Source of the DNA: Lysobacter prati
Lineage (GTDB): Bacteria > Pseudomonadota > Gammaproteobacteria > Xanthomonadales > Xanthomonadaceae
Direction of reading: 5' to 3'
DNA length: 64,000 bases
Assembly: GCF_009765215.1 (NCBI RefSeq)
Contig: NZ_VLNV01000003.1
Location: 372,001 to 436,000 of the forward strand
Position numbers and translations under genes: made by a program. Every line of letters begins with the position of its first letter. The first letter of the stretch is position 1. Below, piece after piece: positions 55,512 to 64,000 of this stretch. The notes beneath the pieces are model-generated. The model ran no database searches, was not told the DNA's origin, and saw nothing but the letters and a program-made list of their open reading frames with translations.

Positions 55512-57200
55512 TTACATCACCTCGGGGGCGCTGACGCCCAGTAGTTCGAGACCGTTGGCCAGGACCTGGCGCGTCGCCATCGCCAGCACGAGTCGTGCAT
55601 CGCGGGTGTTGGCGTCGTCGACCAGGAACTGGTGGTCGTTGTAGTACGTCTGGAAGGTCTGTGCCAGTTCGAGCAGGTAGACGGCGATCTGGTGCGGTTC
55701 GAGGTCGCGGCCGGCGGTCTCGACCACGTCGCTGTAGCGCAGCAGGGTGGCGACCAGTTCGCGTGCCGGCACATCGTTCAGGTCGAGCGGCTGCGCCAGG
55801 CCGTTGGCCGGGTCGTAACCCAGGCCGCGCTCCTTGAGCTGGCGCACCAGGCCGCACATGCGCGCATGCGAGACCTGGACGTAGTAGACCGGGTTGTCGA
55901 GCGACTGGCTGCGGGCGAAATCGATGTCGAAGGTCAGCTGTGAATCGGGCTTGCGCGCGATCAGGAACCAGCGCGTGGCGTCACGACCGGCTTCGTCGAT
56001 CAGGTCGCGCAGGGTCACGTAGCTGCCTGCGCGCTTGGAGAGCTTCACTTCCTCGCCACCGCGCATGACCGTGACCATCTGATGCAGCATGTACTCCGGC
56101 CAGCCCTCGGGGATACCGCAATCCAGCGCCTGCAGGCCGGCGCGCACGCGCGCCAGGCTGCCGTGGTGGTCGGCGCCCAGTTCCGTGACAGCGCGTTCGT
56201 AACCGCGCTGCCACTTCGACAGGTGGTAGGCGACGTCGGGCAGGAAGTAGGTGTAGGTGCCGTCGGACTTGCGCATCACGCGGTCCTTGTCGTCACCGAA
56301 GTCGGTGCTGCGCAGCCACAGCGCGCCGCCTTCTTCGTAGGTGTGGCCGTGCTTGACCAGCTCGCGCACGGTTTCCTCGACCTTGCCGTCGGTGTACAGC
56401 GACGACTCGAGGAAATAAACGTCGAACGACACGCCGAACGCTTCCAGGTCGAGGTTCTGCTCGCGGCGCAGGTAGGCCACGGCGAAACGGCGGATCGCGT
56501 CGAGGTCGCCGGGATACTTTGCACCGGTGACGACATGGCCATCGACTTCGACGCTGGCGCCGTCGAGGTAGGCGCGGGCGACGTCCTTGATGTAGTCGCC
56601 GCGGTAGCCGTCTTCCGGCCAGCCGGCGTCATCCGGACCCTTGCCCTGCGCGCGTGCCTGCACCGAGATGGCGAGATTGTTGATCTGCGCACCGGCGTCG
56701 TTGTAGTAGAACTCGCGGGTGACATCCCAGCCGTTGGCATCGAGCACGCGCGCGATGCAGTCGCCGATGACCGCGGCGCGGCCGTGGCCGACGTGCAGCG
56801 GGCCGGTCGGATTGGCCGAGACGAATTCGACACCGGCGCGATGGCCCTTGCCGGTGGCATTGCGGCCGTACTTCGCGCCCTGTGCCAGGACCTCGCCGAT
56901 GCGCTCGCGCCACGCGCCTTCGGCGACGTGGAAGTTGATGAAGCCGGGGCCGGCGATCTCGATCCGCCCCACTTCGGCACTGGCCGGCAGCGCATCGACC
57001 AGCGCCTGCGCGATCGCGCGCGGGTTGGACTTGGCCGGCTTGGCCAGCAGCATCGCCGCATTGGTCGAGAAATCCCCCTGCGCGTGGCTCTTGGGACGCT
57101 CGATCACGAACTCGGGCGTGGCCAGGTCGGCCGGCAGGGTGCCGGCGGCGCGGAGGGCGTCGATGGCCTGCGCCACCAGGGCGCGAAGAGTGGCTTTCAC
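55512..57200 (-). CDS. argS: Arginyl-tRNA synthetase
   Basis: A 562-residue class I synthetase. It has the ArgRS N-terminal tRNA D-loop domain (1-90), HIGH motif as [12 protein letters not shown], the KMSKS position in [13 protein letters not shown], and the C-terminal DALR anticodon-binding domain. The GTG at 57200 ([11 protein letters not shown]) matches the family start; in-frame codons upstream are spacer. Length is normal. Translationally coupled to the SPOR gene (stop and start adjacent). Confidence 0.95.
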   Translation of the reverse strand: MKATLRALVAQAIDALRAAGTLPADLATPEFVIERPKSHAQGDFSTNAAMLLAKPAKSNPRAIAQALVDALPASAEVGRIEIAGPGFINFHVAEGAWRERIGEVLAQGAKYGRNATGKGHRAGVEFVSANPTGPLHVGHGRAAVIGDCIARVLDANGWDVTREFYYNDAGAQINNLAISVQARAQGKGPDDAGWPEDGYRGDYIKDVARAYLDGASVEVDGHVVTGAKYPGDLDAIRRFAVAYLRREQNLDLEAFGVSFDVYFLESSLYTDGKVEETVRELVKHGHTYEEGGALWLRSTDFGDDKDRVMRKSDGTYTYFLPDVAYHLSKWQRGYERAVTELGADHHGSLARVRAGLQALDCGIPEGWPEYMLHQMVTVMRGGEEVKLSKRAGSYVTLRDLIDEAGRDATRWFLIARKPDSQLTFDIDFARSQSLDNPVYYVQVSHARMCGLVRQLKERGLGYDPANGLAQPLDLNDVPARELVATLLRYSDVVETAGRDLEPHQIAVYLLELAQTFQTYYNDHQFLVDDANTRDARLVLAMATRQVLANGLELLGVSAPEVM

Positions 57201-57334
57201 GGGGTGTCTGCGGGTGTTGCGGGACCGGGGATTGTACGCGACGGGGCGGGACGGCATTGGCCTTCGCGGTGCTGCGTGGAGCCTTCAGTCTGGCCGCCTC
57301 TACGGCCGCATCGGCGCGTCGCGGTGGGATCCGC

Positions 57335-58009
57335 TCACACCCAGCCGCGCGCCGCCAGCGACACCGGCGGGCCGTCGGCGATCACGAAGTGATCCAGCAG
57401 GCGCAGATCGACCAGCGACAGGGCCTGTTTCAGGCGTGCGGTGAGTGCGCGGTCGGCGGCGCTGGGTTCCGGATTGCCGCTGGGATGATTGTGGCCGACG
57501 ATCAGTGCCGCGGCGTTGTGCGCCAGCGCGCGCCGGACCACTTCGCGCGGGTGGACCTCCGCACCGTCGAGCGTGCCACGGAACATTTCCTCGAACGCGA
57601 GCGCGCGATGGCGGGTATCGAGGAAGAGCACCGCGAATACCTCGCGTGTCAGCCCACGCAGGCGCTGGGCGAAATAGCGGCCGGCAGCCATGGGGTCGTC
57701 CATGGCGATGCCACGTTCGAGGTCGGCGCCAAGTCGGCGGTGGCCCAGTTCCAGGGCCGCCGCCAGCAGGCTGGCGCGGGCGGGCCCCTGGCCCGGCAGT
57801 CGCGCCAGTTCCAACGGCGGCCGCTCGAGCAGCGCCCGCAGCGGCCCGTGCGATTGCAGCAGTTCACGCGCCGTGGTGATCGCGTCGCGGCCGCGCAGGC
57901 CCGAGCCGAGGAAGAGCGCCAGCAGTTCGGCGTCGGACAGAACGCCGGCGCCCTGGGCCAGCAGTCGCTCGCGCGGTCGTTCGCTGCTGGGCCAGTCGCG
58001 GATGTGCAT
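57335..58009 (-). CDS. radC: RadC-family JAB-domain protein
   Basis: A 224-residue protein with a helix-hairpin-helix start (MHIRDWPSSERPRERLLAQG) and a JAB/MPN domain with the metal motif AALIVGHNHPSGNPEPSAAD. Known as RadC or YicR; its DNA-repair role is no longer accepted and the true role is unsettled. The ATG at 58009 gives the standard length. It lies divergent to coaC with a 208-base gap; the gap shows no clear elements apart from an AT-poor promoter region. Confidence 0.92.
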   Translation of the reverse strand: MHIRDWPSSERPRERLLAQGAGVLSDAELLALFLGSGLRGRDAITTARELLQSHGPLRALLERPPLELARLPGQGPARASLLAAALELGHRRLGADLERGIAMDDPMAAGRYFAQRLRGLTREVFAVLFLDTRHRALAFEEMFRGTLDGAEVHPREVVRRALAHNAAALIVGHNHPSGNPEPSAADRALTARLKQALSLVDLRLLDHFVIADGPPVSLAARGWV

Positions 58010-58217
58010 GGGGCGTCCTTCTCGGATCAGGCCGGCCGGGTTGGGGGAAGGTGGCCGACCGTCGCGGGGCGGGGGTCGCATCCAGTGCCCTGGATGCAGC
58101 ATCACGGCGGCCGGCCACCCGGGCCCACTCGACACGTCGCTGCCCTCGAGCGCCGCCGGGGCGCGACGTCCCATCGGGTAAGCTAAAGATCGAATTGTCG
58201 GTAGGTAGTTCCCACAG

Positions 58218-58775
58218 ATGACCGGACCCAGTGCTCTGCAAGGACACAAGATCCTGCTCTGCGTCTGCGGCGGCATCGCCGCCTACAAGTCCGCCGAACT
58301 GGTGCGGCGCCTGCGCGACGCCGGCGCCGAGGTCACCGTGGCGATGACGGACAACGCCCAGCACTTCGTCGGCGCCACCACGTTCCAGGCGGTGTCGGGT
58401 CGACCGGTGCGAACCTCGCTCTGGGATGCAGCGGCCGAGGCCGCGATGGGCCATATCGAGCTGGCGCGCTGGGCCGACCGCATCGTCATTGCGCCGGCCA
58501 CGGCCAACACGCTGGCCAAGCTGGCCCACGGCTTCGCCGACGACCTGGTCAGCACGCTGTGCCTGGCGACCACTGCACCGGTCACCGTCGCGCCGGCCAT
58601 GAACCATCGCATGTGGCTGCACGCGGCCACCCAGGCCAACATGGCCACGCTGCGCGCGCGCGGAGTAGCTGTGATCGGACCCAACGACGGCCCGCTCGCC
58701 GAAGGCGAATCCGGCCCGGGGCGCATGGCCGAGCCGGAAGAAATCGTTTCGGCACTGGCGCTGGCAAGGGCATGA
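58218..58775 (+). CDS. coaC: CoaC half: phosphopantothenoylcysteine decarboxylase
   Basis: A 185-residue flavoprotein that decarboxylates phosphopantothenoylcysteine to phosphopantetheine in CoA synthesis. It contains CVCGGIAAYKSAELVRRL, catalytic His79 (MGHIELARWAD), IAPATANTLAKLAHGFADD and the APAMNHRMW motif with Asn129. The substrate-clamp position that is Cys in E. coli (ACGDIGPGRM) is Glu162 here (AEGESGPGRM). The frame ends at a TGA before the CoaB domain; related organisms usually encode one fused CoaBC of about 410 residues. A separate CoaB ORF follows after 7 bases. Confidence 0.9.
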   Translation: MTGPSALQGHKILLCVCGGIAAYKSAELVRRLRDAGAEVTVAMTDNAQHFVGATTFQAVSGRPVRTSLWDAAAEAAMGHIELARWADRIVIAPATANTLAKLAHGFADDLVSTLCLATTAPVTVAPAMNHRMWLHAATQANMATLRARGVAVIGPNDGPLAEGESGPGRMAEPEEIVSALALARA

Positions 58776-58782
58776 GGACGGT

Positions 58783-59454
58783 ATGAGCACGCACGCGACG
58801 CTCTCCGGCCTGCGCATCGTGGTCAGCGCCGGCCCCACCTACGAGGACATCGATCCGGTCCGCTTCATCGGCAACCGAAGCAGCGGCAAGATGGGCTTCG
58901 CCATTGCCCAGGCGGCGGCGCGTCGCGGCGCCCAGGTCGTGCTGGTGGCCGGTCCGGTCTCGTTGCCCACGCCCGACGGGGTGCAGCGACTGGACGTGCG
59001 CTCAGCCGCGCAGATGCATGAAGCCGTGCTGGCGCAACTGCCGGCCGACGTCTATGTCGGTGCCGCCGCGGTCGCCGACTTCGCCCCGGCGCATCCGGCC
59101 GGCAGCAAGATCAAGAAGCAGGCGGGCCAGGACACGCTGACCCTGACCCTGGTGCGCACCCGCGACATCCTGGCCGACATCGCCTCGCACGCGCAGCGTC
59201 CGCGGCTGGTCGTGGGTTTCGCCGCCGAGACCGATCATGTCGAGGCCTACGCCCGCGGCAAGCTCGAGAACAAGCGCCTGGACCTGATTGCGGCCAATCG
59301 CGTCGGCGTGGCCGGCAGCGGCTTCGAGAGTGACGACAACACGCTCAACGTGTACGCGGCCACTGGCGATTCGAAGGTGCTGGGGCCGGCGCCGAAGACC
59401 GAACTTGCGGATGCGTTGCTCGACCTGGTCGCGCAATCGCTGTCGCGCCACTAG
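58783..59454 (+). CDS. coaB: CoaB half: phosphopantothenate-cysteine ligase
   Basis: A 223-residue CTP-dependent ligase joining phosphopantothenate to cysteine. The fold motifs are [60 protein letters not shown] with its Lys, and [15 protein letters not shown]. It lies in the +1 frame relative to coaC and has its own ATG with GAGG five bases upstream, so it can be translated independently. The split could be a true gene fission or a frameshift in the assembled sequence. Confidence 0.9.
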   Translation: MSTHATLSGLRIVVSAGPTYEDIDPVRFIGNRSSGKMGFAIAQAAARRGAQVVLVAGPVSLPTPDGVQRLDVRSAAQMHEAVLAQLPADVYVGAAAVADFAPAHPAGSKIKKQAGQDTLTLTLVRTRDILADIASHAQRPRLVVGFAAETDHVEAYARGKLENKRLDLIAANRVGVAGSGFESDDNTLNVYAATGDSKVLGPAPKTELADALLDLVAQSLSRH

Positions 59455-59581
59455 ATCGCCCTCGTCACACTTTCTCGCCAGTCTGGTTGGCGCGTCATCC
59501 GATGCGGGCGCCAGTCATGGCATGGTAATTGCGTCGGCTTTCATGTCGACATCCCGAAACGGCGTCCAGCAGAACTCACGA

Positions 59582-60040
59582 ATGCACCACATCCTCCAGC
59601 TCCGGATCCTCGACCCGCGCTTCGGCTCGGAGTGGCCGCTACCGGCCTATGCCACCACCGCCAGCGCCGGCCTGGACCTGCGCGCGGCGCTGTCCGAAGC
59701 CTTGATCCTGCAGCCGGGAGATGCGGCGCTGGTACCGTCGGGAATGGCCATCCACCTCGGCGACCCGACCATGTGCGCGGTGATCCTGCCGCGGTCGGGC
59801 CTGGGCCATAAGCACGGCATCGTGCTCGGCAACGGAACCGGCCTGATCGACGCCGATTACCAGGGGCCGTTGTTGATCAGCGTCTGGAACCGCGGCCGCG
59901 AGCCTTTTACGATGCAACCTGGGGATCGCATCGCCCAGCTCGTCATCCTGCCTATCGTGCGGGCGACGTTGCAGGTGGTTGAAGAATTCGAAACCAGCGC
60001 CCGCGGTGCCGGTGGCTTTGGCCACACCGGCGTGCGCTGA
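59582..60040 (+). CDS. dut: dUTP diphosphatase
   Basis: A 152-residue trimeric enzyme hydrolysing dUTP to dUMP. All five motifs are visible: SAGLDLRA (1), [10 protein letters not shown] (2), [14 protein letters not shown] (3), [18 protein letters not shown] (4) and the C-terminal [10 protein letters not shown] (5). The ATG at 59582 is the likely start; the long frame upstream is not Dut-like. The order coaBC-dut-mutase-pyrE is typical of Xanthomonadaceae. The 127-base spacer after coaB is otherwise featureless. Confidence 0.95.
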   Translation: MHHILQLRILDPRFGSEWPLPAYATTASAGLDLRAALSEALILQPGDAALVPSGMAIHLGDPTMCAVILPRSGLGHKHGIVLGNGTGLIDADYQGPLLISVWNRGREPFTMQPGDRIAQLVILPIVRATLQVVEEFETSARGAGGFGHTGVR

Positions 60041-60052
60041 CAAGGGGAAGAC

Positions 60053-62371
60053 ATGAAGGGTGTTGAGAAAGAGCAGCTGACGGCCTCCGCCGCCCAGCTC
60101 AAGTCGGTGCTGCCGCTCGTCATCGCGGCTTGCGCATTGCTGGCCGCCTGGTTCGGCTGGAGCGGCTGGCAGCTGCATCAGGACGGTGAGCGCCGGCAGG
60201 CAGTGACAGAGGTGCGTGACGAAGCGGTGCAGGCTGCGCAGCTGGCACTGAAAGCCGAGCAGAAGCAGATGACCCAGCGACTCGCGGCGCCAGCGCTGCA
60301 GGCCGCGCTTGCCGCCGGTGATCTGGCAGCGGCTTCCAGCCAGCTTGGCCAGGGATGGCGAGGTGCGACCGACGTCGTCATCCTGCCCACTGACCTGAGT
60401 GCCGAGTACGCGGCGCTGCCCAAGGGCGGTTACGGTCGCCTGGGCGTGATCGAGGCGGCTATCGCCGCCGATCAGCCGACTGCCGGCCTGGTTCGCCATG
60501 GCGGCGGCCCGCAGCTGGCGCTGGCAGCCCCTGCACGAAGCGGCGAGCAGATGGTCGGCGTCGCCTATGTGCGCCTGCCGCTGCAGAAGGTCAGCGCCGT
60601 GCTGGAGGGCGCCGAAGTCTCCGACGACAGCTACCTGGCTCTGCGTCAGGGCGGCTTCAGCGCGCTCGAGCGCGGCGATACCACCCTGGCTGGTGGTGCC
60701 GAAGCGCTGGCGGCCAAGGTGCCGGGGACCGGCCTGAGGGTAGCCGCCGCTGTGCCCGATGTCGCCGGCGGCCCGCTGGGGCTGGACGCGATGCTGTGCT
60801 TCGCCGCTGCCGTCGTGTTCGCGCTGCTGGCCCTGCTGGCATGGCGTCTACCGCACCTCAAGCTGGCCCGCGGCAAGGCCGAGATGGCCGAGGAGGGTGC
60901 CGTTCAGACGTTGGCGGAGAGCATGGAGCAACTCCCTCAGCCCGTGAAGCCGCCGCCTGTGCCCCCGTCCAAGCCCGCCACTCCCGCCCTGCCCGTCGCG
61001 ATCGACCGCGGCATCTTCCGCGCGTACGACATCCGTGGCGTTGTCGGACAGTCGCTGGACGCCGGCGTGGCCGAACTGATTGGCCATGCCATCGGCTCGC
61101 TGATGCACGAGCAGGGCCTGAACGACATTGTCGTCGGTCGTGACGGCCGCCTGTCCGGGCCGATGCTGACTGAAGGCCTGATAGCCGGCCTGCGCAAGGC
61201 CGGCCGCAACGTCGTCGACATCGGCATGGCGCCGACGCCGGTGGTGTACTTCGGCGCCTATCACCTGCGCGCCGGCTCGTGCGTGTCGGTGACCGGCAGC
61301 CACAACCCGCCTGACTACAACGGCTTCAAGATCGTGGTCGGCGGCGAAACCCTTTCCGGCACCGCGATCACCGACCTCTACGCGCGCATCGCCGAGGACC
61401 GCCTGCACATGGGCGATCTGGGCAACCTCAGCGAGCGCGACATCTCCGAGGACTACGTCCAGCGCATCGCCTCCGACGTGCAGATCGATCGTCCGCTGAA
61501 GATCGTGGTCGATGCCGGCAACGGCGTCGCCGGCGAGATCGGTCCGCGCGTGCTCAGCGCGATTGGTGCCGAGGTCACGCCGCTGTACTGCGACATCGAC
61601 GGCACCTTCCCGAACCACCATCCGGACCCGAGCGAGCCGCACAACCTGATCGACCTGACCAAGATGGTGCAGCGCCTGGACGCCGACCTGGGCATCGCCT
61701 TCGACGGTGACGGCGATCGCCTTGGCGTGGTCACCCGCGACGGCGAGAACATCTTCCCCGACCGCCTGCTGATGCTGTTTGCGGCCGACGTGCTCGAGCG
61801 CAACCCGGGCGCGGTGATCCTGTACGACGTGAAGTGCACCGGCCGCCTGCCGGGTCACATCCTGCGTCACGGCGGCAGTCCGCTGATGTGGAAGACCGGG
61901 CACTCGCTGATCAAGGCCAAGATGCGCGAGACCGACGCCGAACTGGCCGGCGAGATGAGCGGCCACTTCTTCTTCAAGGAACGCTGGTACGGCTTCGACG
62001 ACGGCATCTATGCCGCCGCGCGCCTGCTCGAGATCCTGGCCGCGCAGCCGCGCAGTCCGGCCGAGACCCTGGCGGCGCTGCCCAATGGTGTATCGACCCC
62101 GGAGATCAAGGTCGATGCACCCGATGGCGATCCGCACACGTTCGTCGATCGTTTCCGCGACGAAGCCCGATTCGAAGGTGGACGCCTGTCGACCATCGAC
62201 GGCCTGCGCGTCGACTTTGCCGATGGCTGGGGCCTGGTGCGCGCCTCCAACACCACGCCGGTGCTGGTGATGCGATTTGATGCCGACAGCGCCGAAGCGC
62301 TGGCCCGGATCAAGGCGGACTTCCGCAGCCAGCTGCTGGCGTTGAAGCCGGACCTGGTGCTGCCGTTCTGA
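60053..62371 (+). CDS. algC: Membrane-anchored phosphomannomutase/phosphoglucomutase
   Basis: A 772-residue protein. The C-terminal 450 residues are an AlgC/XanA-type alpha-D-phosphohexomutase with the phospho-Ser416 motif VTGSHNPPDYNGFK, metal loop FDGDGDRLGVV (about 551), GEMSGHFFFKERW for sugar binding and RASNTTPVLVMRFDA for phosphate binding. The first 320 residues form an added region: TM helix 1 (about 19-38), an extracytoplasmic-like Ala/Gln-rich domain, TM helix 2 (about 240-262) and a Pro-rich linker. It supplies sugar phosphates for LPS or exopolysaccharide. It follows dut by 12 bases. The long form occurs in Xanthomonadaceae. Confidence 0.92.
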   Translation: MKGVEKEQLTASAAQLKSVLPLVIAACALLAAWFGWSGWQLHQDGERRQAVTEVRDEAVQAAQLALKAEQKQMTQRLAAPALQAALAAGDLAAASSQLGQGWRGATDVVILPTDLSAEYAALPKGGYGRLGVIEAAIAADQPTAGLVRHGGGPQLALAAPARSGEQMVGVAYVRLPLQKVSAVLEGAEVSDDSYLALRQGGFSALERGDTTLAGGAEALAAKVPGTGLRVAAAVPDVAGGPLGLDAMLCFAAAVVFALLALLAWRLPHLKLARGKAEMAEEGAVQTLAESMEQLPQPVKPPPVPPSKPATPALPVAIDRGIFRAYDIRGVVGQSLDAGVAELIGHAIGSLMHEQGLNDIVVGRDGRLSGPMLTEGLIAGLRKAGRNVVDIGMAPTPVVYFGAYHLRAGSCVSVTGSHNPPDYNGFKIVVGGETLSGTAITDLYARIAEDRLHMGDLGNLSERDISEDYVQRIASDVQIDRPLKIVVDAGNGVAGEIGPRVLSAIGAEVTPLYCDIDGTFPNHHPDPSEPHNLIDLTKMVQRLDADLGIAFDGDGDRLGVVTRDGENIFPDRLLMLFAADVLERNPGAVILYDVKCTGRLPGHILRHGGSPLMWKTGHSLIKAKMRETDAELAGEMSGHFFFKERWYGFDDGIYAAARLLEILAAQPRSPAETLAALPNGVSTPEIKVDAPDGDPHTFVDRFRDEARFEGGRLSTIDGLRVDFADGWGLVRASNTTPVLVMRFDADSAEALARIKADFRSQLLALKPDLVLPF

Positions 62372-62378
62372 TGCGCGA

Positions 62379-62501
62379 CCCTTCTCCCGCTTGCGGGAGA
62401 AGGGGCTCGAAGGGCGAATGAGGCGAGGGTCGCGAAGCACCTGCTTCGCTGCATGGTTGGTCGCTTTACCCTCTCCCCTTGTCCTCTCCCGGTGGGAGAG
62501 G
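62379..62501. repeat. Cluster of palindromic repeats
   Basis: The first is a perfect 12-base hairpin CCCTTCTCCCGC/GCGGGAGAAGGG (62379-62390 with 62393-62404) just after the mutase stop. A second is GCGAAGCA-CC-TGCTTCGC (about 62432-62449). A third is CCTCTCCC/GGGAGAGG (62483-62490 with 62494-62501). No T-runs follow. They fill most of the 195-base gap to the convergent gene and resemble scattered intergenic repeats of Xanthomonadaceae. Confidence 0.62.
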
Positions 62502-62566
62502 GGGAGTTGGTGCCGCGCGGGAGTCGCTCCGGTTCGCTCTCGGCGCCCGTGGAGGGCTAGTTCCGC

Positions 62567-63193
62567 TTAGCCCTTCTTCATTACGTGATACCGCTCCAGC
62601 GCCGCGGCCAGGTCCTCGTCGATCAGCTCGCGCTCGGCCAGCTGTGCGGCCAGCATCGAGCGCTGCCGCAGCAGCAACTCATGCTGGGTCTGGATGTTGT
62701 CGCGGGCCTTCTTCGGCACCGGCTTGCCGGACAGTTCGGTCTCGCCGGCGCGGCCGAGCAGGCTGATCAGGCTCTGCCGACGGCCTTCCAGCCCCAGCTG
62801 CGAGGACTTGATCGTCTCGTCCATCAACGCGATTCGCTCGCCGAACGCGCGACGCAGGTCGTCTTCGGTCGCGTAGGACTCCGCCATTGCCTTATCGCGC
62901 CGCGCCGTGACCTCGGCCACCGCTTTGGCGTCCTGGTCGAGCTTCGCCTGCGCGGCGGCGGCAACACGCTCGTCGTCGGTCAGCGCGCGCGGCAACTGGC
63001 TGACGGCGCGGCCGCTCGCGTTGAATTCGGTGCGCGCGCTGTCGACCGCGTGCGCGGGCAGGGCATCGCCGCAGACCCTGGCGCCGTTGTCGTTCCAGCA
63101 ATACAGCTTCTTCGTCGGAGCCTTCTGCGCCAGCGTCGATCCGGTGACGGCGATCAGCAGGGTGCAGGCGAGCAGGGGAAGTGTCTTGGTCAT
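62567..63193 (-). CDS. Exported DUF4124-like protein with coiled coil
   Basis: A 208-residue protein with a signal peptide (TKTLPLLACTLLIAVTGSTL), a short DUF4124-like stretch with two Cys (KLYCWNDNGARVCGDALPAH) and a long charged coiled coil (about 75-205; AKLDQDAKAVAEVTARRDKA, LLLRQRSMLAAQLAEREL). It is predicted periplasmic. The ATG at 63193 is preferred for the signal peptide although no clear ribosome site is seen. It lies 65 bases after pyrE on the same strand. Function is unknown. Confidence 0.75.
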   Translation of the reverse strand: MTKTLPLLACTLLIAVTGSTLAQKAPTKKLYCWNDNGARVCGDALPAHAVDSARTEFNASGRAVSQLPRALTDDERVAAAAQAKLDQDAKAVAEVTARRDKAMAESYATEDDLRRAFGERIALMDETIKSSQLGLEGRRQSLISLLGRAGETELSGKPVPKKARDNIQTQHELLLRQRSMLAAQLAERELIDEDLAAALERYHVMKKG

Positions 63194-63258
63194 GGGGGAC
63201 TTGCTGGCGGCAATGTTATTCACAATCGCATGCAAGACTCACGCCATCTTCGGCGAGA

Positions 63259-63921
63259 TCACGCCGACGTCTGGCTGCCATAAGCGTCCCGGTACGCCAA
63301 CAGGCGTTCACGCTGGCTGGAGAGCTCGGTGTTGCCGCCGGCAAAGGCGAGCAGGTCCGACAGATTGGCCACGGCGACCACCGGCAGGCCCTGGTCGGCT
63401 GCGACCGTTTGTGCCGCAGAGCGTCGGGAAGTGGCCGGATCGACGGCCTCCTGGCGGTCGAGCGCAATGACTATCCCGGCCGGCTCGCCACCGCCGTCAC
63501 GAATGATCGCCAGTGCTTCCCGGATCGCGGTCCCGGCCGTGATCACGTCGTCGACGATCAGCACCTTGCGGCCCTGCAGTGGCGCGCCGATCAGGCTGCC
63601 GCCTTCGCCGTGGGTCTTGGCTTCCTTGCGGTTGAACGCCAGCGGCAGGTCGCGGCCGCGGCGCGCGTACTCGCACGCCAGCGCGGTCGCCAGCGGGATG
63701 CCCTTGTAGGCCGGACCGAACAGCAGGTCGAAGCCGACCCCATGGTCCTCGATCGCATCGGCATAACAGCCGGCCAGCTCGGCCAGGGCAGCGCCGGAGT
63801 CGAAGCGGCCAGCGTTGAAGAAGTACGGGCTCTGGCGACCGGACTTGAGGGTGAACTCGCCGAAGCGCAGGGCCTCGGCGCGCAGGGCGAGTTGCAGGAA
63901 ACGGGTGCGGTGGTCGGTCAT
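63259..63921 (-). CDS. pyrE: Orotate phosphoribosyltransferase
   Basis: A 220-residue enzyme converting orotate and PRPP to OMP in pyrimidine synthesis. The N-terminal RFGEFTLKSGRQSPYFFNAG, the FGPAYKGIPLATA loop, the flexible loop FNRKEAKTHGEGGSLIG and the PRPP motif VLIVDDVITAGTAIREA are all present. Its length is normal. It is followed by an exported protein gene on the same strand and preceded by the end of an uncharacterised gene. Confidence 0.96.
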   Translation of the reverse strand: MTDHRTRFLQLALRAEALRFGEFTLKSGRQSPYFFNAGRFDSGAALAELAGCYADAIEDHGVGFDLLFGPAYKGIPLATALACEYARRGRDLPLAFNRKEAKTHGEGGSLIGAPLQGRKVLIVDDVITAGTAIREALAIIRDGGGEPAGIVIALDRQEAVDPATSRRSAAQTVAADQGLPVVAVANLSDLLAFAGGNTELSSQRERLLAYRDAYGSQTSA

Positions 63922-63934
63922 GGAAGGAGCGCTG

Positions 63935-64000
63935 TCAGGGGGTCGGGTGGAGGGGAATGAGCATCAGGTGCTGCGGGCCGGCGCTGCCGCCCTGGTGCAA
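63935..64000 (-). CDS. C-terminal end of an uncharacterised gene
   Basis: The minus-strand frame from the window edge reads LHQGGSAGPQHLMLIPLHPT and ends at a TGA at 63937-63935, 13 bases before the pyrE start. It probably is the end of a gene upstream of pyrE in the same transcript, but 21 residues are too few to assign a family. Confidence 0.35.
   Translation of the reverse strand: MHQGGSAGPQHLMLIPLHPTP

Overview
The window is high-GC, densely coded chromosomal DNA from a gammaproteobacterium of the Xanthomonadaceae/Lysobacteraceae, most like Lysobacter or a close relative. The lineage call rests on two Ax21-type outer-membrane proteins, a Xanthomonas-type oleABCD olefin cluster, the radC / coaBC / dut / long AlgC-type mutase / pyrE neighbourhood, and a 'putative modified peptide' cassette that I associate with this family. 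It is an inference from protein recognition; no rRNA, tRNA, prophage, insertion sequence or CRISPR array was seen.

Layout. 1-2.5 kb: two divergent DUF1254/DUF1214 proteins, the first cut by the window edge. 2.6-5.1 kb: ntrB-ntrC nitrogen two-component system, preceded by a near-perfect NtrC site touching the ntrB start codon. 5.2-8.6 kb: lipoprotein SodC, a GNAT acetyltransferase, an unknown protein and a FadI-like thiolase. 8.7-11.8 kb: hemD-hemX-hemY on the minus strand. 11.8-15.2 kb: thioesterase, small exported protein, rhodanese, secB, gpsA. 15.3-16.8 kb: tandem Ax21 paralogues. 17.0-18.1 kb: scar of a lost chaperone-usher fimbrial locus. 18.2-23 kb: trmL, an SDR, a two-domain M16 peptidase and a small lipoprotein. 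23.1-31.1 kb: oleA, then unrelated minus-strand genes and a hairpin-rich spacer, then oleB, oleC and oleD. 31.1-35.6 kb: DUF1328 peptide, ubiJ-ubiB, truC, arfB, acyltransferase. 35.7-39.8 kb: LysR regulator divergent from the glyoxylate-shunt genes aceB-aceA. 40.0-46.5 kb: cNMP/GGDEF protein, cyclase-TPR protein, precursor-like peptide, SagB-like dehydrogenase and two secreted cysteine proteins. 46.6-50.1 kb: comM, ubiK, glnK, membrane acyltransferase. 50.2-54.6 kb: speE and speA, an HIBADH-family dehydrogenase and a membrane protein. 54.7-64 kb: SPOR protein, argS, radC, coaC and coaB as two separate ORFs, dut, membrane-anchored phosphomannomutase, an exported protein, pyrE and the end of one more gene.

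The least characterised system is the peptide-modification cassette at 40-46.5 kb. A membrane cyclase-like/TPR protein and a nitroreductase-fold dehydrogenase flank a short precursor-like peptide whose 3' half lies antisense to the end of the cyclase gene. A GGDEF protein is the apparent first gene of the cyclase transcript, and two paralogous secreted four-cysteine proteins follow. Other notable points are the NtrC site at ntrB, the split coaBC with a Cys-to-Glu change at a position that is catalytic in E. coli, the fimbrial deletion scar, and a nested inverted-repeat element downstream of oleA.
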